A DNA stretch of 12,673 nucleotides from Ruminococcaceae bacterium UBA2854 (GTDB lineage Bacteria > Bacillota > Clostridia > Oscillospirales > Acutalibacteraceae): assembly GCA_002350765.1 (NCBI GenBank), contig DEFK01000004.1:47636-60308 (forward strand), in the 5' to 3' direction. Positions 1 through 7,671 of this stretch are shown here, piece by piece. The first letter of the stretch is position 1. Each line of letters opens with the position of its first letter. Both the position numbers and the translations under genes were made by a program. Below the pieces are notes generated by a model that was not told the origin of the DNA, did no database searches, and saw only the letters and a program-made list of their open reading frames with translations.

Positions 1-36
1 ACTTCCGTAGAACAACAGAAAACAAAAATAAGGTAA
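1..36 (+). CDS. C-terminal tail of an upstream gene (partial)
   Basis: Frame 1 is open from the first base and reads TSVEQQKTKIR before a TAA at 34-36. The terminator hairpin begins on the next base, which is what one expects at the end of a real gene. Only 11 residues are visible, so no family can be named, and the stretch could be open by chance. Confidence 0.3.
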   Translation, partial: TSVEQQKTKIR

Positions 37-68
37 GCAGGCAACAGAAAATGTTGTCTGCTTTTTTT
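37..68 (+). terminator. Rho-independent terminator 1
   Basis: A 10-bp stem pairs bases 37-46 with 52-61, with one G-T wobble, around a GAAAA loop. Seven T residues follow at 62-68. It sits directly after the TAA of the upstream tail. Confidence 0.75.
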
Positions 69-107
69 GAGCCAATCGTTTAGAAATAAGCGGTTGGCTC
101 TTTTTTT
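69..107 (+). terminator. Rho-independent terminator 2 (tandem)
   Basis: Bases 69-78 (GAGCCAATCG) pair with 91-100 (CGGTTGGCTC), with one G-T wobble and a 12-nt loop. Seven T residues follow at 101-107. It starts at the end of terminator 1's T tract, so the two form a tandem insulator between the upstream gene and the next transcription unit. Confidence 0.8.
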
Positions 108-124
108 GTTTTAAAAAAATCATT

Positions 125-212
125 TTGACCCCGCCGTCCATGAAGTTATTCAAATAGCGATTTTTCCAAAGGCGGGATTGGGTGCAGCGTCACGCTGCAA
201 AAAGTAAGGAGT
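125..212 (+). promoter_or_regulatory. Structured leader ahead of the Cys-rich protein gene
   Basis: TTGACC at 125-130 could serve as a -35 box, but the -10 about 17 bases downstream is poor. CCCGCC (131-136 area) can pair with GGCGGG at about 172-177. A perfect 6-bp hairpin, GCAGCG-TCA-CGCTGC, lies at 184-198, just before the AAGGAG ribosome binding site at 206-211. I infer a 5' leader. The promoter is uncertain. Confidence 0.35.
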
Positions 213-221
213 GTGAAAACA

Positions 222-596
222 TTGATATTTACAGAAAACCGGTATGACCGCAGTATGGAACATATGATGAAGGGCATACCAAACTTTTACCCGAGGAGTT
301 CGGGAATCGTAGTGACCGGCAATTTTCGCTATACTGCCAACATGTGTAATTGCAAATGTTGCGAATACTATGGTGGAAAGAAAAAAGGATGTTTGTTTCC
401 AAAATGCGTTTGCTTAGAGGAACGGATTTCCGTTGGCGTTGCTTCTGTCAAAGAAATCATGAACGATACGAAGAGCGAAATCAAGTACGGTGGTTTCCTC
501 CGCAGAGTCAGGAGATATATAAAGGAAAGTGAGGCAAGGCTCAAATATTTTTATATATTATTGAAAAATAAGTTGAATGTACGAGAACAAATATGA
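222..596 (+). CDS. Cys-rich mobile-element protein, probably 3'-truncated
   Basis: This is a small soluble protein of unknown function with a Cys cluster of the type CxCxxC, then C and CxC (about residues 41-63), which suggests a metal-binding or zinc-ribbon-like fold. From memory, similar 'PNFYPRSSGIVVTGN' proteins are carried by Firmicutes integrative elements. I cannot confirm this and know no firm family name. I chose the TTG start at 222 because the AAGGAG at 206-211 lies 10 bases ahead of it. A GTG at 213 would leave only one base of spacing, although it adds three plausible residues. The last 18 or so codons, after 'KESEAR', are AT-rich and low-complexity, and they overlap the promoter of the next operon. 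The original C-terminus therefore seems to have been replaced at an insertion junction near base 540. Confidence 0.6.
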   Translation: MIFTENRYDRSMEHMMKGIPNFYPRSSGIVVTGNFRYTANMCNCKCCEYYGGKKKGCLFPKCVCLEERISVGVASVKEIMNDTKSEIKYGGFLRRVRRYIKESEARLKYFYILLKNKLNVREQI

Positions 597-602
597 TATA
601 AT
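573..602 (+). promoter_or_regulatory. Sigma-70-type promoter of the B12-rSAM/UvrA operon
   Basis: TTGAAT at 573-578 is followed by an 18-base spacer and a perfect TATAAT at 597-602, in AT-rich DNA. Transcription should start near 609. It overlaps the 3' end of the preceding reading frame, so that frame's tail is probably incoming DNA. Confidence 0.65.
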
Positions 603-767
603 CAAAGTGAAATACTTACAAAATTCTTTTAACATCTATATCCGCATATGAAAATACGGACGACAGATTTAAAGAATCTGCTATAAAAGGTCAATCTCTA
701 TTATCTGATGTGTGATATCCAACCTTGAAAGCAGAATTATAGTAATACTTTTTTGGAAAGTGAAAAA
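603..767 (+). other. About 160-nt untranslated leader of the B12-rSAM operon
   Basis: The stretch is AT-rich with no convincing gene. It holds a perfect hairpin, CAGATT-TAAAG-AATCTG, at 664-680, and a CCG...CGG pairing near 640-660. A 12-codon frame (MKIRTTDLKNLL) starts at ATG 648 but has no ribosome binding site. I see no cobalamin-riboswitch consensus, although the operon encodes a putative B12 enzyme. An attenuator is possible but unproven. Confidence 0.35.
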
Positions 768-2708
768 ATGGTACGAATGATTATCCCGCCTGTTTCCGAT
801 TGTTTTATGCCGACGTTAGGTGCGGCACAGATTGTAGGCTATCTTAAGGCACATCATATAAAAGCAAAGCTATATGATGCCAATCAGGAATTTATGCAAT
901 GTCTAATATCCAAAATCAACGTCGAATCGGATTTTCCGGATTATTTCTACAAGAATGACAGCGAATTTCACAAGCTGATGCAATATACTTGCGCGTTTTC
1001 TATAAAATATCCTTCTGTTAAAATCACACAGGACGATTTTCGCATTCCTGTAGACTGGCGCGATACTGATGTGTTGATAGATTATTTTGAACATAATGAC
1101 GAGTGGATCAGTGTTTTTGAGCAATTGAGCTGCATTCGTGACGCTTCGGGTTTCGATAACATCGGGTTGTCTATATCTTATGAAATGCAGCTGATACCCG
1201 CACTGATTATTGCCAGAGAAATAAAAAAGCATTCTCCGCTTTGTCGTGTTGTTTTCGGCGGTTCTTTTTTTTATAATTACGAATCAGCGTTCTTGAATGT
1301 TTTCTGCTCAGTGAACTTTATTGATGATGTTGTTATCGGCAGCGGAGAACTGTTCTTTCGAGCGATAGAAACAAATTCCGTGGAACAGATAGAAGGGCTG
1401 AAAATCCGGGAATTTGATGGTAAAAGAATCATTGACGCCAGAGCCGCTTCGGCCCCCACGGTGTATCTGCCGGATTTTTCAGATATTGATTTTGAAAAAT
1501 ATCCTTGTGAATCAAAGGCTTTTCCATATATGATTAATAACAGATGTTATTACGGCAAATGTAAGTTTTGCAACGGAGATCGGGTGACAGAGGATATTCA
1601 AAGCAAGAATACCGAAAAAGCATTTGAAGCTATTTCACAAATCGCATCAAAGATTGGGATAAAAAACACATATATCGTTGACGCTGCGCTGTCTCCAAAG
1701 GCGCTTTCCGTCATTTCAAAAATGTATATAGACAAGGATATTCACTGGATAGCAAACGCACGGTTTGACAAGCCCCTTTTGGAAGACGGTCTGATGGAAG
1801 GGATTGCGGCTAACGGCTGCGAAATGCTGCGCTTCGGACTGGAATCCGGATCGCAGCAGGTGCTAAATTCCATGAACAAAGGTACCGATATTGAGACAGC
1901 GGAAAAAATACTGAAAGCAGCGCATTTTTGCGGTATCAAAAATCATGTGTATTTAATGTTCGGATATATAGGGGAAACGGAAGATAACCGATTGGAAACC
2001 CTTCGTTTTCTAAACAGAAACAAAGAGTATATCTATTCGTATTCCATTTCCTTTTTTCAGCCGATCCCCTGTACACCTGTATATGAGGAGCTTCTGCCTC
2101 TTGTTAACAACCAAGAAAATCCTTACAATGAAATGATTGAGATGATTTACGGTGGTGAGGAAAACTATAAACGGATACTAAATGCTGCGGAACGTGCGAC
2201 TGATATTCTTGACGGTTATGCGCATACCAACGGCGAACATTATTCTGCCAATATCTTCGGAAAAGAATCTGACGGCAAAACAACTCCGGACGAAATCATT
2301 ATTGCATCATCTCCTGTTCTTATGAATGGCAACAGCAGTGAGATTTCCGACGCAGCTTTCAAAAATCGCGTTTGTATTCGACAATCCGGTTGTATTCATC
2401 CCGGAAGAGCGGATATTTGTGATTTTTTTAAAAATTCATTTATCACCTTGTATGCTGACGAAGTATTCCTGTCTTTGCTGCATATGGATTATTCCGGGTC
2501 AATGGAAGGCTTGTTGTCCGGTTTAAACGAAAGCCAAAAGACGCTTGCCGTCGATTTTTTGCGTACCGTTTCCTGCTTTTCGGATTGCGTTGCAGTTCAT
2601 TCGGAGTCATTAAGCAAAACCGCAGGGGCTTCCTTTCATGTGACCGATTCAAACGAATTCAACCTGAAAGACAATTGTATTCAATTTAATCCCGAGAATA
2701 ATCAATAA
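768..2708 (+). CDS. B12-binding-type radical SAM enzyme
   Basis: This is a 646-residue soluble enzyme. The first 220 or so residues resemble the degenerate cobalamin-binding domain of class B radical SAM proteins: a 'PTLGAAQIVGYLK...AKLYDAN' start, a 'GLSISYEMQL...AREIKK' segment and 'VVFGGSFF'. The radical SAM core follows, with cluster cysteines at 260, 265 and 268 (numbered from ATG 768) in 'RCYYGKCKFC'. The spacing is C-x4-C-x2-C instead of C-x3-C-x2-C. 'LRFGLESGSQQVLNSMNKGT' is the typical motif of this class. The last 170 or so residues contain several Cys and match nothing I recognise. Such enzymes methylate or rearrange unactivated carbons, often in RiPP or other natural-product pathways. 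The substrate here is unknown. ATG 768 was chosen because GGAAAG lies 7 bases upstream. A TTG at 753 would add five residues. UvrA-like protein follows after 13 bases in the same operon. Confidence 0.8.
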   Translation: MVRMIIPPVSDCFMPTLGAAQIVGYLKAHHIKAKLYDANQEFMQCLISKINVESDFPDYFYKNDSEFHKLMQYTCAFSIKYPSVKITQDDFRIPVDWRDTDVLIDYFEHNDEWISVFEQLSCIRDASGFDNIGLSISYEMQLIPALIIAREIKKHSPLCRVVFGGSFFYNYESAFLNVFCSVNFIDDVVIGSGELFFRAIETNSVEQIEGLKIREFDGKRIIDARAASAPTVYLPDFSDIDFEKYPCESKAFPYMINNRCYYGKCKFCNGDRVTEDIQSKNTEKAFEAISQIASKIGIKNTYIVDAALSPKALSVISKMYIDKDIHWIANARFDKPLLEDGLMEGIAANGCEMLRFGLESGSQQVLNSMNKGTDIETAEKILKAAHFCGIKNHVYLMFGYIGETEDNRLETLRFLNRNKEYIYSYSISFFQPIPCTPVYEELLPLVNNQENPYNEMIEMIYGGEENYKRILNAAERATDILDGYAHTNGEHYSANIFGKESDGKTTPDEIIIASSPVLMNGNSSEISDAAFKNRVCIRQSGCIHPGRADICDFFKNSFITLYADEVFLSLLHMDYSGSMEGLLSGLNESQKTLAVDFLRTVSCFSDCVAVHSESLSKTAGASFHVTDSNEFNLKDNCIQFNPENNQ

Positions 2709-2721
2709 AAAGGAGAGAAAT

Positions 2722-5181
2722 ATGGACGGTATTACCATGTTGGGCTGCAGAGAAAACAACCTAAAAAATATCGATATTACAATACCTTACGGAAAAATTG
2801 TTTCATTTATCGGTGTATCGGGTTCGGGAAAATCGACCTTAGCTTTTGATACGCTTTATGCGGAAGGCAAAAGAAGATATATTGAATCGCTCGGCATTAA
2901 CGAAAGCTTTTTTCTTTCAAAGGTCAAAAAGCCAGACGCCGATTATTTTATCGGGCTTCCTCCTACCATTGCTCTGGAGCAGAACGGATTTATCAGAAAT
3001 CCGCGCAGCACTGTCGGCACGATTTCTCAGGCGGTATATTATGTTCAGCTGTTGTTCTCAAGCTGCTCGGAATGTTCTGACGAAAGCAAAATGAAGGCAG
3101 CGATGACACCGTCCATGTTCAATTCCAACTCTCCCAGCGGGATGTGCATGGAATGTGGGGGTATCGGCGAGCTGATGAAATTTGACGAAACACTTATCTG
3201 GCCTAACCAGGAGCTGTCTATGGCAAAGGGAGGGTTGAAGCTCGGAGGCGCAACCGCCGGGACAACAAAGTTTACGTTTATGAACGACTTTTTGAAACAG
3301 TTTGGATGTGACGCCGATACTCCCGTAAAAAATTATCCTAATGAGTTGAAGATCGCGCTTCTGTTTGGTCAAAAAAAGAATCGGAAATGCAAAATGGATT
3401 ATCCCGGAATTATTCCAACGTATGAAAAAACATATAAAACGACCAAAAGCTTGGACGTAAAAGAAGAAATTGAAAGATTCATGATAAAAAGGAGTTGTCC
3501 ATGCTGCGGTGGAACAGGTTTTCATCCCGACAGACTTAACTATCATATTGATCATAAAAGCATTGACGATTTTATGCGCATGAGCATTCATGATATGCAT
3601 AATCTTTTACAGAGGATTATATTCCATGATTTTCGCAGCGAAATATACAATGAAATTGCATCAAAGCTAAAACCGATATTGAAGAATTGCATTGACTTGG
3701 GTGTTGGCTATCTTACTCTCGGAAGAAAGGCTCCCACGCTTTCCGGCGGAGAAATGCAGCGTTTGCGGATGGTAGCTCAAATCTCAAGTCAGTTATCCGG
3801 TGTGGTTTATGTGTTGGACGAGCCTTCTTTTGGTATGCACGCGAGTGATATTGCGAGACTGTTCAAAGCGATACAGCAGTTGAATTCCGCAGGCAATAAA
3901 AACACCATTGTTATGGTTGAGCACACTCGGTTTCTGATTAATGCCTCAGATTACGTTTTCGAAATCGGTCCGGGCGCCGGAACAGCAGGCGGTTATATTG
4001 TTGCACAGGGAACTCCTCCTGAAATCGCCGACAATAAAAATTCGATTTCCGGAGACTATTTGTGTTTCAAGAAAACGCCCGGCGAATTTAACACAGCGCG
4101 AGATATGCGTTTTGACGACAGTATCATCATAGAAGGCGCGAATGCTCACAATCTAAAAAACATTGATGTACAAATTCCGATACATAAGTTTGTATGCGTG
4201 ACAGGAGTCTCCGGCTCCGGAAAAACCTCGCTGATATTCGATTCTTTTTATCAGACGGTTCAATATCATCGCAATATCAATGTCGCTGACATAAAGGGAA
4301 TGGAAAACGTCGACCGTGTCATCTTGTGCGATCAATCTCCGATAGGAAACAGCAGCAAATCCTGTCCCGCTACATATTCCGGAGCATTTTCTTACATCAG
4401 AAAACTTTTTGCGGGTACTCCCGAAGCGAAAAAAGCAAAATTGACCGAAAAACATTTTAGTTTTAACTCAAAAGAAGGGCGTTGCGAAAAATGTTGCGGT
4501 GAAGGCGTCATAAAGATAAACATGGGATTTATGCCGGAAATGACGGTAGTATGTGAAGAATGCGGCGGAAAACGGTATAAGGAAAAAGTGTTGAAAATCA
4601 GGTATAAAGAACGGAACATTCATGACATTCTTGAATTGACTGTCTCTGAAGCTATGGAGGTTTTCAGAGATTCAAATCCCGTATTTGACCGTTTGGAGGC
4701 TATAAACAGAGTAGGTCTGAGTTATATCAAGCTTGGACAACATACAAATACTCTTTCAGGCGGTGAATTACAACGTTTGAAATTAGCATACGAATTAAGA
4801 AAGCCGTGCTCATATAAAACATTGATTATTTTTGATGAGCCATCCAAAGGATTGCATTTCGAAGATGTCAAGAGGTTGCTCGGTATTATGAAAGAAATGG
4901 TTTTGCGCGGTGTCAGCGTTCTGGCAGTTGAACACAACTTAGATGTAATCTCCTCTGCGGATTATATTATCGATATCGGTCCGTATGGAGGAGAAGCCGG
5001 AGGCAAGATTTGCGGACAGGGAACCCCTTTGCAAATATCTGAATTGAATACGCCTACAGGAAAAGAGTTAAAAAAATTATTTTCTATGATGAAGAACCAA
5101 AAAAAGCCTGATATATGTACCGCTGACACAAAACAAACCGGCGGTAAAAAATCTGAGGGTAATACAAAAGGGGGCTTCTGA
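2722..5181 (+). CDS. Class II UvrA-like ABC ATPase (excinuclease UvrA paralogue)
   Basis: The protein has 819 residues, against about 940 for housekeeping UvrA. Both ABC modules are intact: Walker A at 31-38 and 495-502 (GVSGSGKS/T), signatures at 340-347 (LSGGEMQR) and 678-685 (LSGGELQR), and Walker B/Glu at 364-368 and 704-707. Zinc-module cysteines are at C115, C118, C142 and C145, and at C588, C591, C611 and C614. The chain passes from 'RSTVGT' (95-100) almost directly to 'FNSNSPSG', so the UvrB-binding region is missing. That marks class II UvrA, a group that includes the daunorubicin-resistance protein DrrC. It should bind damaged or ligand-bound DNA in the cytoplasm without recruiting UvrB. 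A Lys-rich tail of about 30 residues follows the ABC fold. AAGGAG lies 6 bases before ATG 2722. Co-transcription with the radical SAM gene suggests self-protection or tolerance to a DNA-acting compound. This role is inferred. Confidence 0.9.
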   Translation: MDGITMLGCRENNLKNIDITIPYGKIVSFIGVSGSGKSTLAFDTLYAEGKRRYIESLGINESFFLSKVKKPDADYFIGLPPTIALEQNGFIRNPRSTVGTISQAVYYVQLLFSSCSECSDESKMKAAMTPSMFNSNSPSGMCMECGGIGELMKFDETLIWPNQELSMAKGGLKLGGATAGTTKFTFMNDFLKQFGCDADTPVKNYPNELKIALLFGQKKNRKCKMDYPGIIPTYEKTYKTTKSLDVKEEIERFMIKRSCPCCGGTGFHPDRLNYHIDHKSIDDFMRMSIHDMHNLLQRIIFHDFRSEIYNEIASKLKPILKNCIDLGVGYLTLGRKAPTLSGGEMQRLRMVAQISSQLSGVVYVLDEPSFGMHASDIARLFKAIQQLNSAGNKNTIVMVEHTRFLINASDYVFEIGPGAGTAGGYIVAQGTPPEIADNKNSISGDYLCFKKTPGEFNTARDMRFDDSIIIEGANAHNLKNIDVQIPIHKFVCVTGVSGSGKTSLIFDSFYQTVQYHRNINVADIKGMENVDRVILCDQSPIGNSSKSCPATYSGAFSYIRKLFAGTPEAKKAKLTEKHFSFNSKEGRCEKCCGEGVIKINMGFMPEMTVVCEECGGKRYKEKVLKIRYKERNIHDILELTVSEAMEVFRDSNPVFDRLEAINRVGLSYIKLGQHTNTLSGGELQRLKLAYELRKPCSYKTLIIFDEPSKGLHFEDVKRLLGIMKEMVLRGVSVLAVEHNLDVISSADYIIDIGPYGGEAGGKICGQGTPLQISELNTPTGKELKKLFSMMKNQKKPDICTADTKQTGGKKSEGNTKGGF

Positions 5182-5335
5182 CAATTTCCGGGCCGCACAT
5201 AAGCGCGACAATGAATCATCAGAGATCCACTAAGATTGAATAGAATACAGACAATCTTTGAGGTCTGATCTTTGCCGATCTTTGTCGAAGTTTTATCTGA
5301 GATTTGTATCATTATTATCGGAATCTGAATCAGGA

Positions 5336-5372
5336 AAACCCTCCGCCGGATCACTGATCCTGCGGAGGGTTT
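5336..5372. terminator. Bidirectional terminator between convergent operons
   Basis: An 11-bp perfect stem pairs 5336-5346 (AAACCCTCCGC) with 5362-5372 (GCGGAGGGTTT). An inner 6-bp stem, GGATCA/TGATCC, sits across one mismatch. The flanks are A- and T-rich. It lies 155 bases after the UvrA-like stop and 4 bases past the end of the PqqD-like gene, so it can end both transcripts. The stretch 5182-5335 holds nothing else beyond a weak CAGAC/GTCTG pairing at 5248-5267. Confidence 0.8.
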
Positions 5373-5376
5373 CTGC

Positions 5377-5661
5377 TCACTTGAATGATATTAAACCAAG
5401 CTCATAACAGCTTTTGTAGAATTCCATAATGATTTTTCTGTTTTTCTCTGCATCTTCTGCGCTGCTGATTCCGTTATTCATGGAGCTGACAATCGCGTGG
5501 ATGCTCTTGGTACCGTCTATTGAGTTCCATAGAATCGCGGAATCCTCATTCAAATTCAATATAGGGGTTCTCTTGGAGACGATTAACAGTCCATATGCCT
5601 CCTGCCTTGCTTTTACTCCATTGTTGATTATCGGAACCATTTGATCATTTATCTCATACAT
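5377..5661 (-). CDS. PqqD-like RiPP precursor recognition protein
   Basis: This 94-residue protein has the shape of a stand-alone RiPP recognition element: an N-terminal beta-rich part ('GLLIVSKRTPILNLNEDSAILW'-type strands, residues 24-45), then 'IDGTKSIHAIVSSM' and a C-terminal helix with 'ELGLISF'. PqqD-family proteins bind the precursor leader and present it to the partner radical SAM enzyme. The frame is open further upstream, but ATG 5661 is preceded by AAAGGAG at a good distance and by the stop of the upstream maturase 14 bases away. The longer start would overlap that gene and has no better signal. It is the last gene of the operon and ends 4 bases from the shared terminator. I see no metal motif and no membrane segment. 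Confidence 0.75.
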   Translation of the reverse strand: MYEINDQMVPIINNGVKARQEAYGLLIVSKRTPILNLNEDSAILWNSIDGTKSIHAIVSSMNNGISSAEDAEKNRKIIMEFYKSCYELGLISFK

Positions 5662-5675
5662 ACAGTGCTCTCCTT

Positions 5676-6674
5676 TTACCTCGTCATATTGGCGTCTTTG
5701 GTGCCTTTCCATCCGCCGTTTTTTAATGCTGCAGCACGACATCCGCCATGACACAAATCAAACTGGCTGCAGCCGGTGCACGTTGAGGAAACATGTTCAT
5801 TCCGGATAAAGGTCTGAAATACCTCAGACTCTTTCTTGATATCCCGAATGCTTTTTTCCAAAACATTACCGCCTAATTTTATTCGGGAAAGACCGCAAAC
5901 CATCATATCTCCGTTTACGTCGATATAAAATCGGTCAAATCCATAGGAACAGCAATTTGCAAGAGAACGTAATTCGTCGGGAAGCGCACAGAAAGGCATT
6001 GCTTCGGCGAATTCTATATGCGGAGCTTTACCGGATTTGTTGTGCTCATATACAATTCTGAAGGCTTCGATAAGTTGTTCGCGTGACAGAATCAAATTTT
6101 GCGCGTTGCTTCCGACGCCTACAGGGATGAACCGGGTAATCGTCATAAACTCTAAACCAATGGAGCCTAAATAATCAATTGTGTCCCGGAGTATGCAGAG
6201 ATTGCCTGCGTTCAGGACAAAATTACTTGCAATCAATATTTTCTTTTTTTCAATAAAATATTTAATGGCGTGTATGGATGCATCGTAGCTTCCCTTGACC
6301 TGCGTCAAATCTTCGTGCGTTTCCCTGTCTCCATGAATAGAGATGTTGACACTGGTTACATCGTATTGATGAAGCCGCTCTAGTACTTCGTCGTTCATCA
6401 AGGAGCCGTTTGATAAGATAACAACATTCGGGAATTTTTTGCAGGCATACTCTAATATTTCAAAAAACTGCGGATGCGCCAGCGGTTCTCCGCCCGTCAG
6501 ATTAACCTGCATTATGCCCTGATCTGCGAGCTTATCGAGAATTTCAATTGCCTTTGCGTTGTATTTAGGCTGCTGAGAATTATAACAAAATTTACAGCGC
6601 AAATTACAGGCTTCCGTTAACTCTAACTGCATTAAGAGAGGTGCTTGTTCCTCTAGATAATCATAACAAATCAT
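5676..6674 (-). CDS. Radical SAM/SPASM peptide maturase (second of pair)
   Basis: The enzyme has 332 residues. The radical SAM cluster motif CNLRCKFC lies at residues 23-30 (C23, C27, C30), and the SAM-binding GGEP at 61-64. The C-terminal SPASM-type region supplies C229, C241/C242, C260, C299, C302, C308 and C312, enough for auxiliary 4Fe-4S clusters. SPASM enzymes of this size install thioether or C-C/C-O crosslinks in ribosomal peptides. ATG 6674 follows AAGGAG by 7 bases and overlaps the preceding maturase gene by 14 bases, so translation is probably coupled. It is clearly a paralogue of its neighbour: both share 'ITRF/YVP', a 'D(V/A)(N/Y)GD' strand and an LGN motif. The substrate is presumably the Cys-rich precursor encoded at the head of the operon. 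Which bond it forms cannot be read from the sequence. Confidence 0.88.
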   Translation of the reverse strand: MICYDYLEEQAPLLMQLELTEACNLRCKFCYNSQQPKYNAKAIEILDKLADQGIMQVNLTGGEPLAHPQFFEILEYACKKFPNVVILSNGSLMNDEVLERLHQYDVTSVNISIHGDRETHEDLTQVKGSYDASIHAIKYFIEKKKILIASNFVLNAGNLCILRDTIDYLGSIGLEFMTITRFIPVGVGSNAQNLILSREQLIEAFRIVYEHNKSGKAPHIEFAEAMPFCALPDELRSLANCCSYGFDRFYIDVNGDMMVCGLSRIKLGGNVLEKSIRDIKKESEVFQTFIRNEHVSSTCTGCSQFDLCHGGCRAAALKNGGWKGTKDANMTR

Positions 6675-7665
6675 TGGTGTTCTCCTTGTTTTCTGTTGTC
6701 AAATTAAATCCTTTGCACCCGCCTCCGCATGCTTCAATATACGTGCATTGGAGGCATTGCTGCATCAGGTGTTGTGTTTTGCAATAAGTCACACCGTCAA
6801 ATAAAGACCAGATTTCTGCAAGAGAAGTTGTGACTGCGTTGCCCAAAACAGGTTTCTTGATTAGATTGCACGGTGTTATATCACCGTAGGCGTCGATAGA
6901 AGCGGTACATAATCCAATGTTGCACGGGATGTTCCAGTCGTAAACAGCTTGAAAAATCTCATGTGGAACAATGCATAGCTTTATAGGCTGTGGAAGCGCA
7001 ATTCGGTCAAAGCATTTATATTCTTCTTGATAATCCCTCAGCTTCCGGATAACAAGAAAGAAATCGTCGTCAGATATCGGCAACTCGGTTTCGTTTGGTT
7101 GATTGGGGACATATCGTGTAATCAAAAGGGTTTTGATGTTCAAAGATCGGAGCAAATCAAATGCAGATTCTATGTTTGAACAGTTTTTGCTGCAAAGCAT
7201 GAGGTTTACAGCGACGTATACCGTATGTTTTTGCAACAGTTTTATCCCTTTGATGGCGTCAAAAAAAGCACCGCTACGTTTGCTCAACGAATCGTGTATA
7301 CGTTCATCGCCGGACAAAATAGTGGTGCAGATGCTTGGAAATAATTTTGAAATCTGTTGTGCTTTTTCTTCGTTTATAAGACTTGCATTCGTATTCAAGT
7401 GAATATCTAATCCACAATCCTTAGCAAATGTGGCAATTTCAAAAAAGTCCGTTCTACACAGAGGTTCACCACCGTTGAAGTTTAGCGACATCACACCGCT
7501 GTCCTTCGCGTTTTGAATCACATTCTTTGCATCTTCAGTTGAGATTTCACTACGTTCCGAGCATTCTGAAAAATCATAACTGTTGTTGTAGCAAAACACG
7601 CAATGATTGTTGCAGCGATAAGTGAGCTCAAATTGTAAATTAAGGGGCGAAACACACTGAAACAT
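6661..7665 (-). CDS. Radical SAM/SPASM peptide maturase (first of pair)
   Basis: The enzyme has 334 residues. The cluster motif CNNHCVFC lies at residues 18-25 (C18, C22, C25) and GGEP at 65-68. SPASM-region cysteines are C248, C253, C266, C304, C307, C313 and C317, the last four in the pattern C-x2-C-x5-C-x3-C. The gene starts 6 bases after the precursor stop codon and has only a weak purine stretch (AAAAAG) as a ribosome binding site. Its translation therefore probably depends on that of the precursor, which would keep enzyme levels below substrate levels. Architecture and position next to a Cys-rich peptide fit a sactipeptide- or ranthipeptide-type maturase. A role in quinohemoprotein-type crosslinking or another rSAM chemistry cannot be excluded. 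Confidence 0.88.
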   Translation of the reverse strand: MFQCVSPLNLQFELTYRCNNHCVFCYNNSYDFSECSERSEISTEDAKNVIQNAKDSGVMSLNFNGGEPLCRTDFFEIATFAKDCGLDIHLNTNASLINEEKAQQISKLFPSICTTILSGDERIHDSLSKRSGAFFDAIKGIKLLQKHTVYVAVNLMLCSKNCSNIESAFDLLRSLNIKTLLITRYVPNQPNETELPISDDDFFLVIRKLRDYQEEYKCFDRIALPQPIKLCIVPHEIFQAVYDWNIPCNIGLCTASIDAYGDITPCNLIKKPVLGNAVTTSLAEIWSLFDGVTYCKTQHLMQQCLQCTYIEACGGGCKGFNLTTENKENTNDLL

Positions 7666-7671
7666 ATCTTT

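Noticed and set aside
603..767. Cobalamin riboswitch ahead of the B12-type radical SAM gene
   Set aside because: The leader is short and AT-rich. I could not find the conserved B12-box type sequence or the expected multi-stem layout.
570..767. A second precursor peptide upstream of the B12-type radical SAM gene
   Set aside because: The only short frames (ATG 577, 24 codons; ATG 648, 12 codons) have no ribosome binding site and no Cys-rich or leader-core character.
3058..3600. A 180-codon minus-strand reading frame inside the UvrA-like gene
   Set aside because: It is a shadow of a gene with intact ABC motifs. Its composition and sequence look random.
5377..5754. A longer, 125-residue start for the PqqD-like protein
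   Set aside because: The extra N-terminal residues overlap the maturase gene and have no ribosome binding site. ATG 5661 has AAAGGAG and matches the usual PqqD length.
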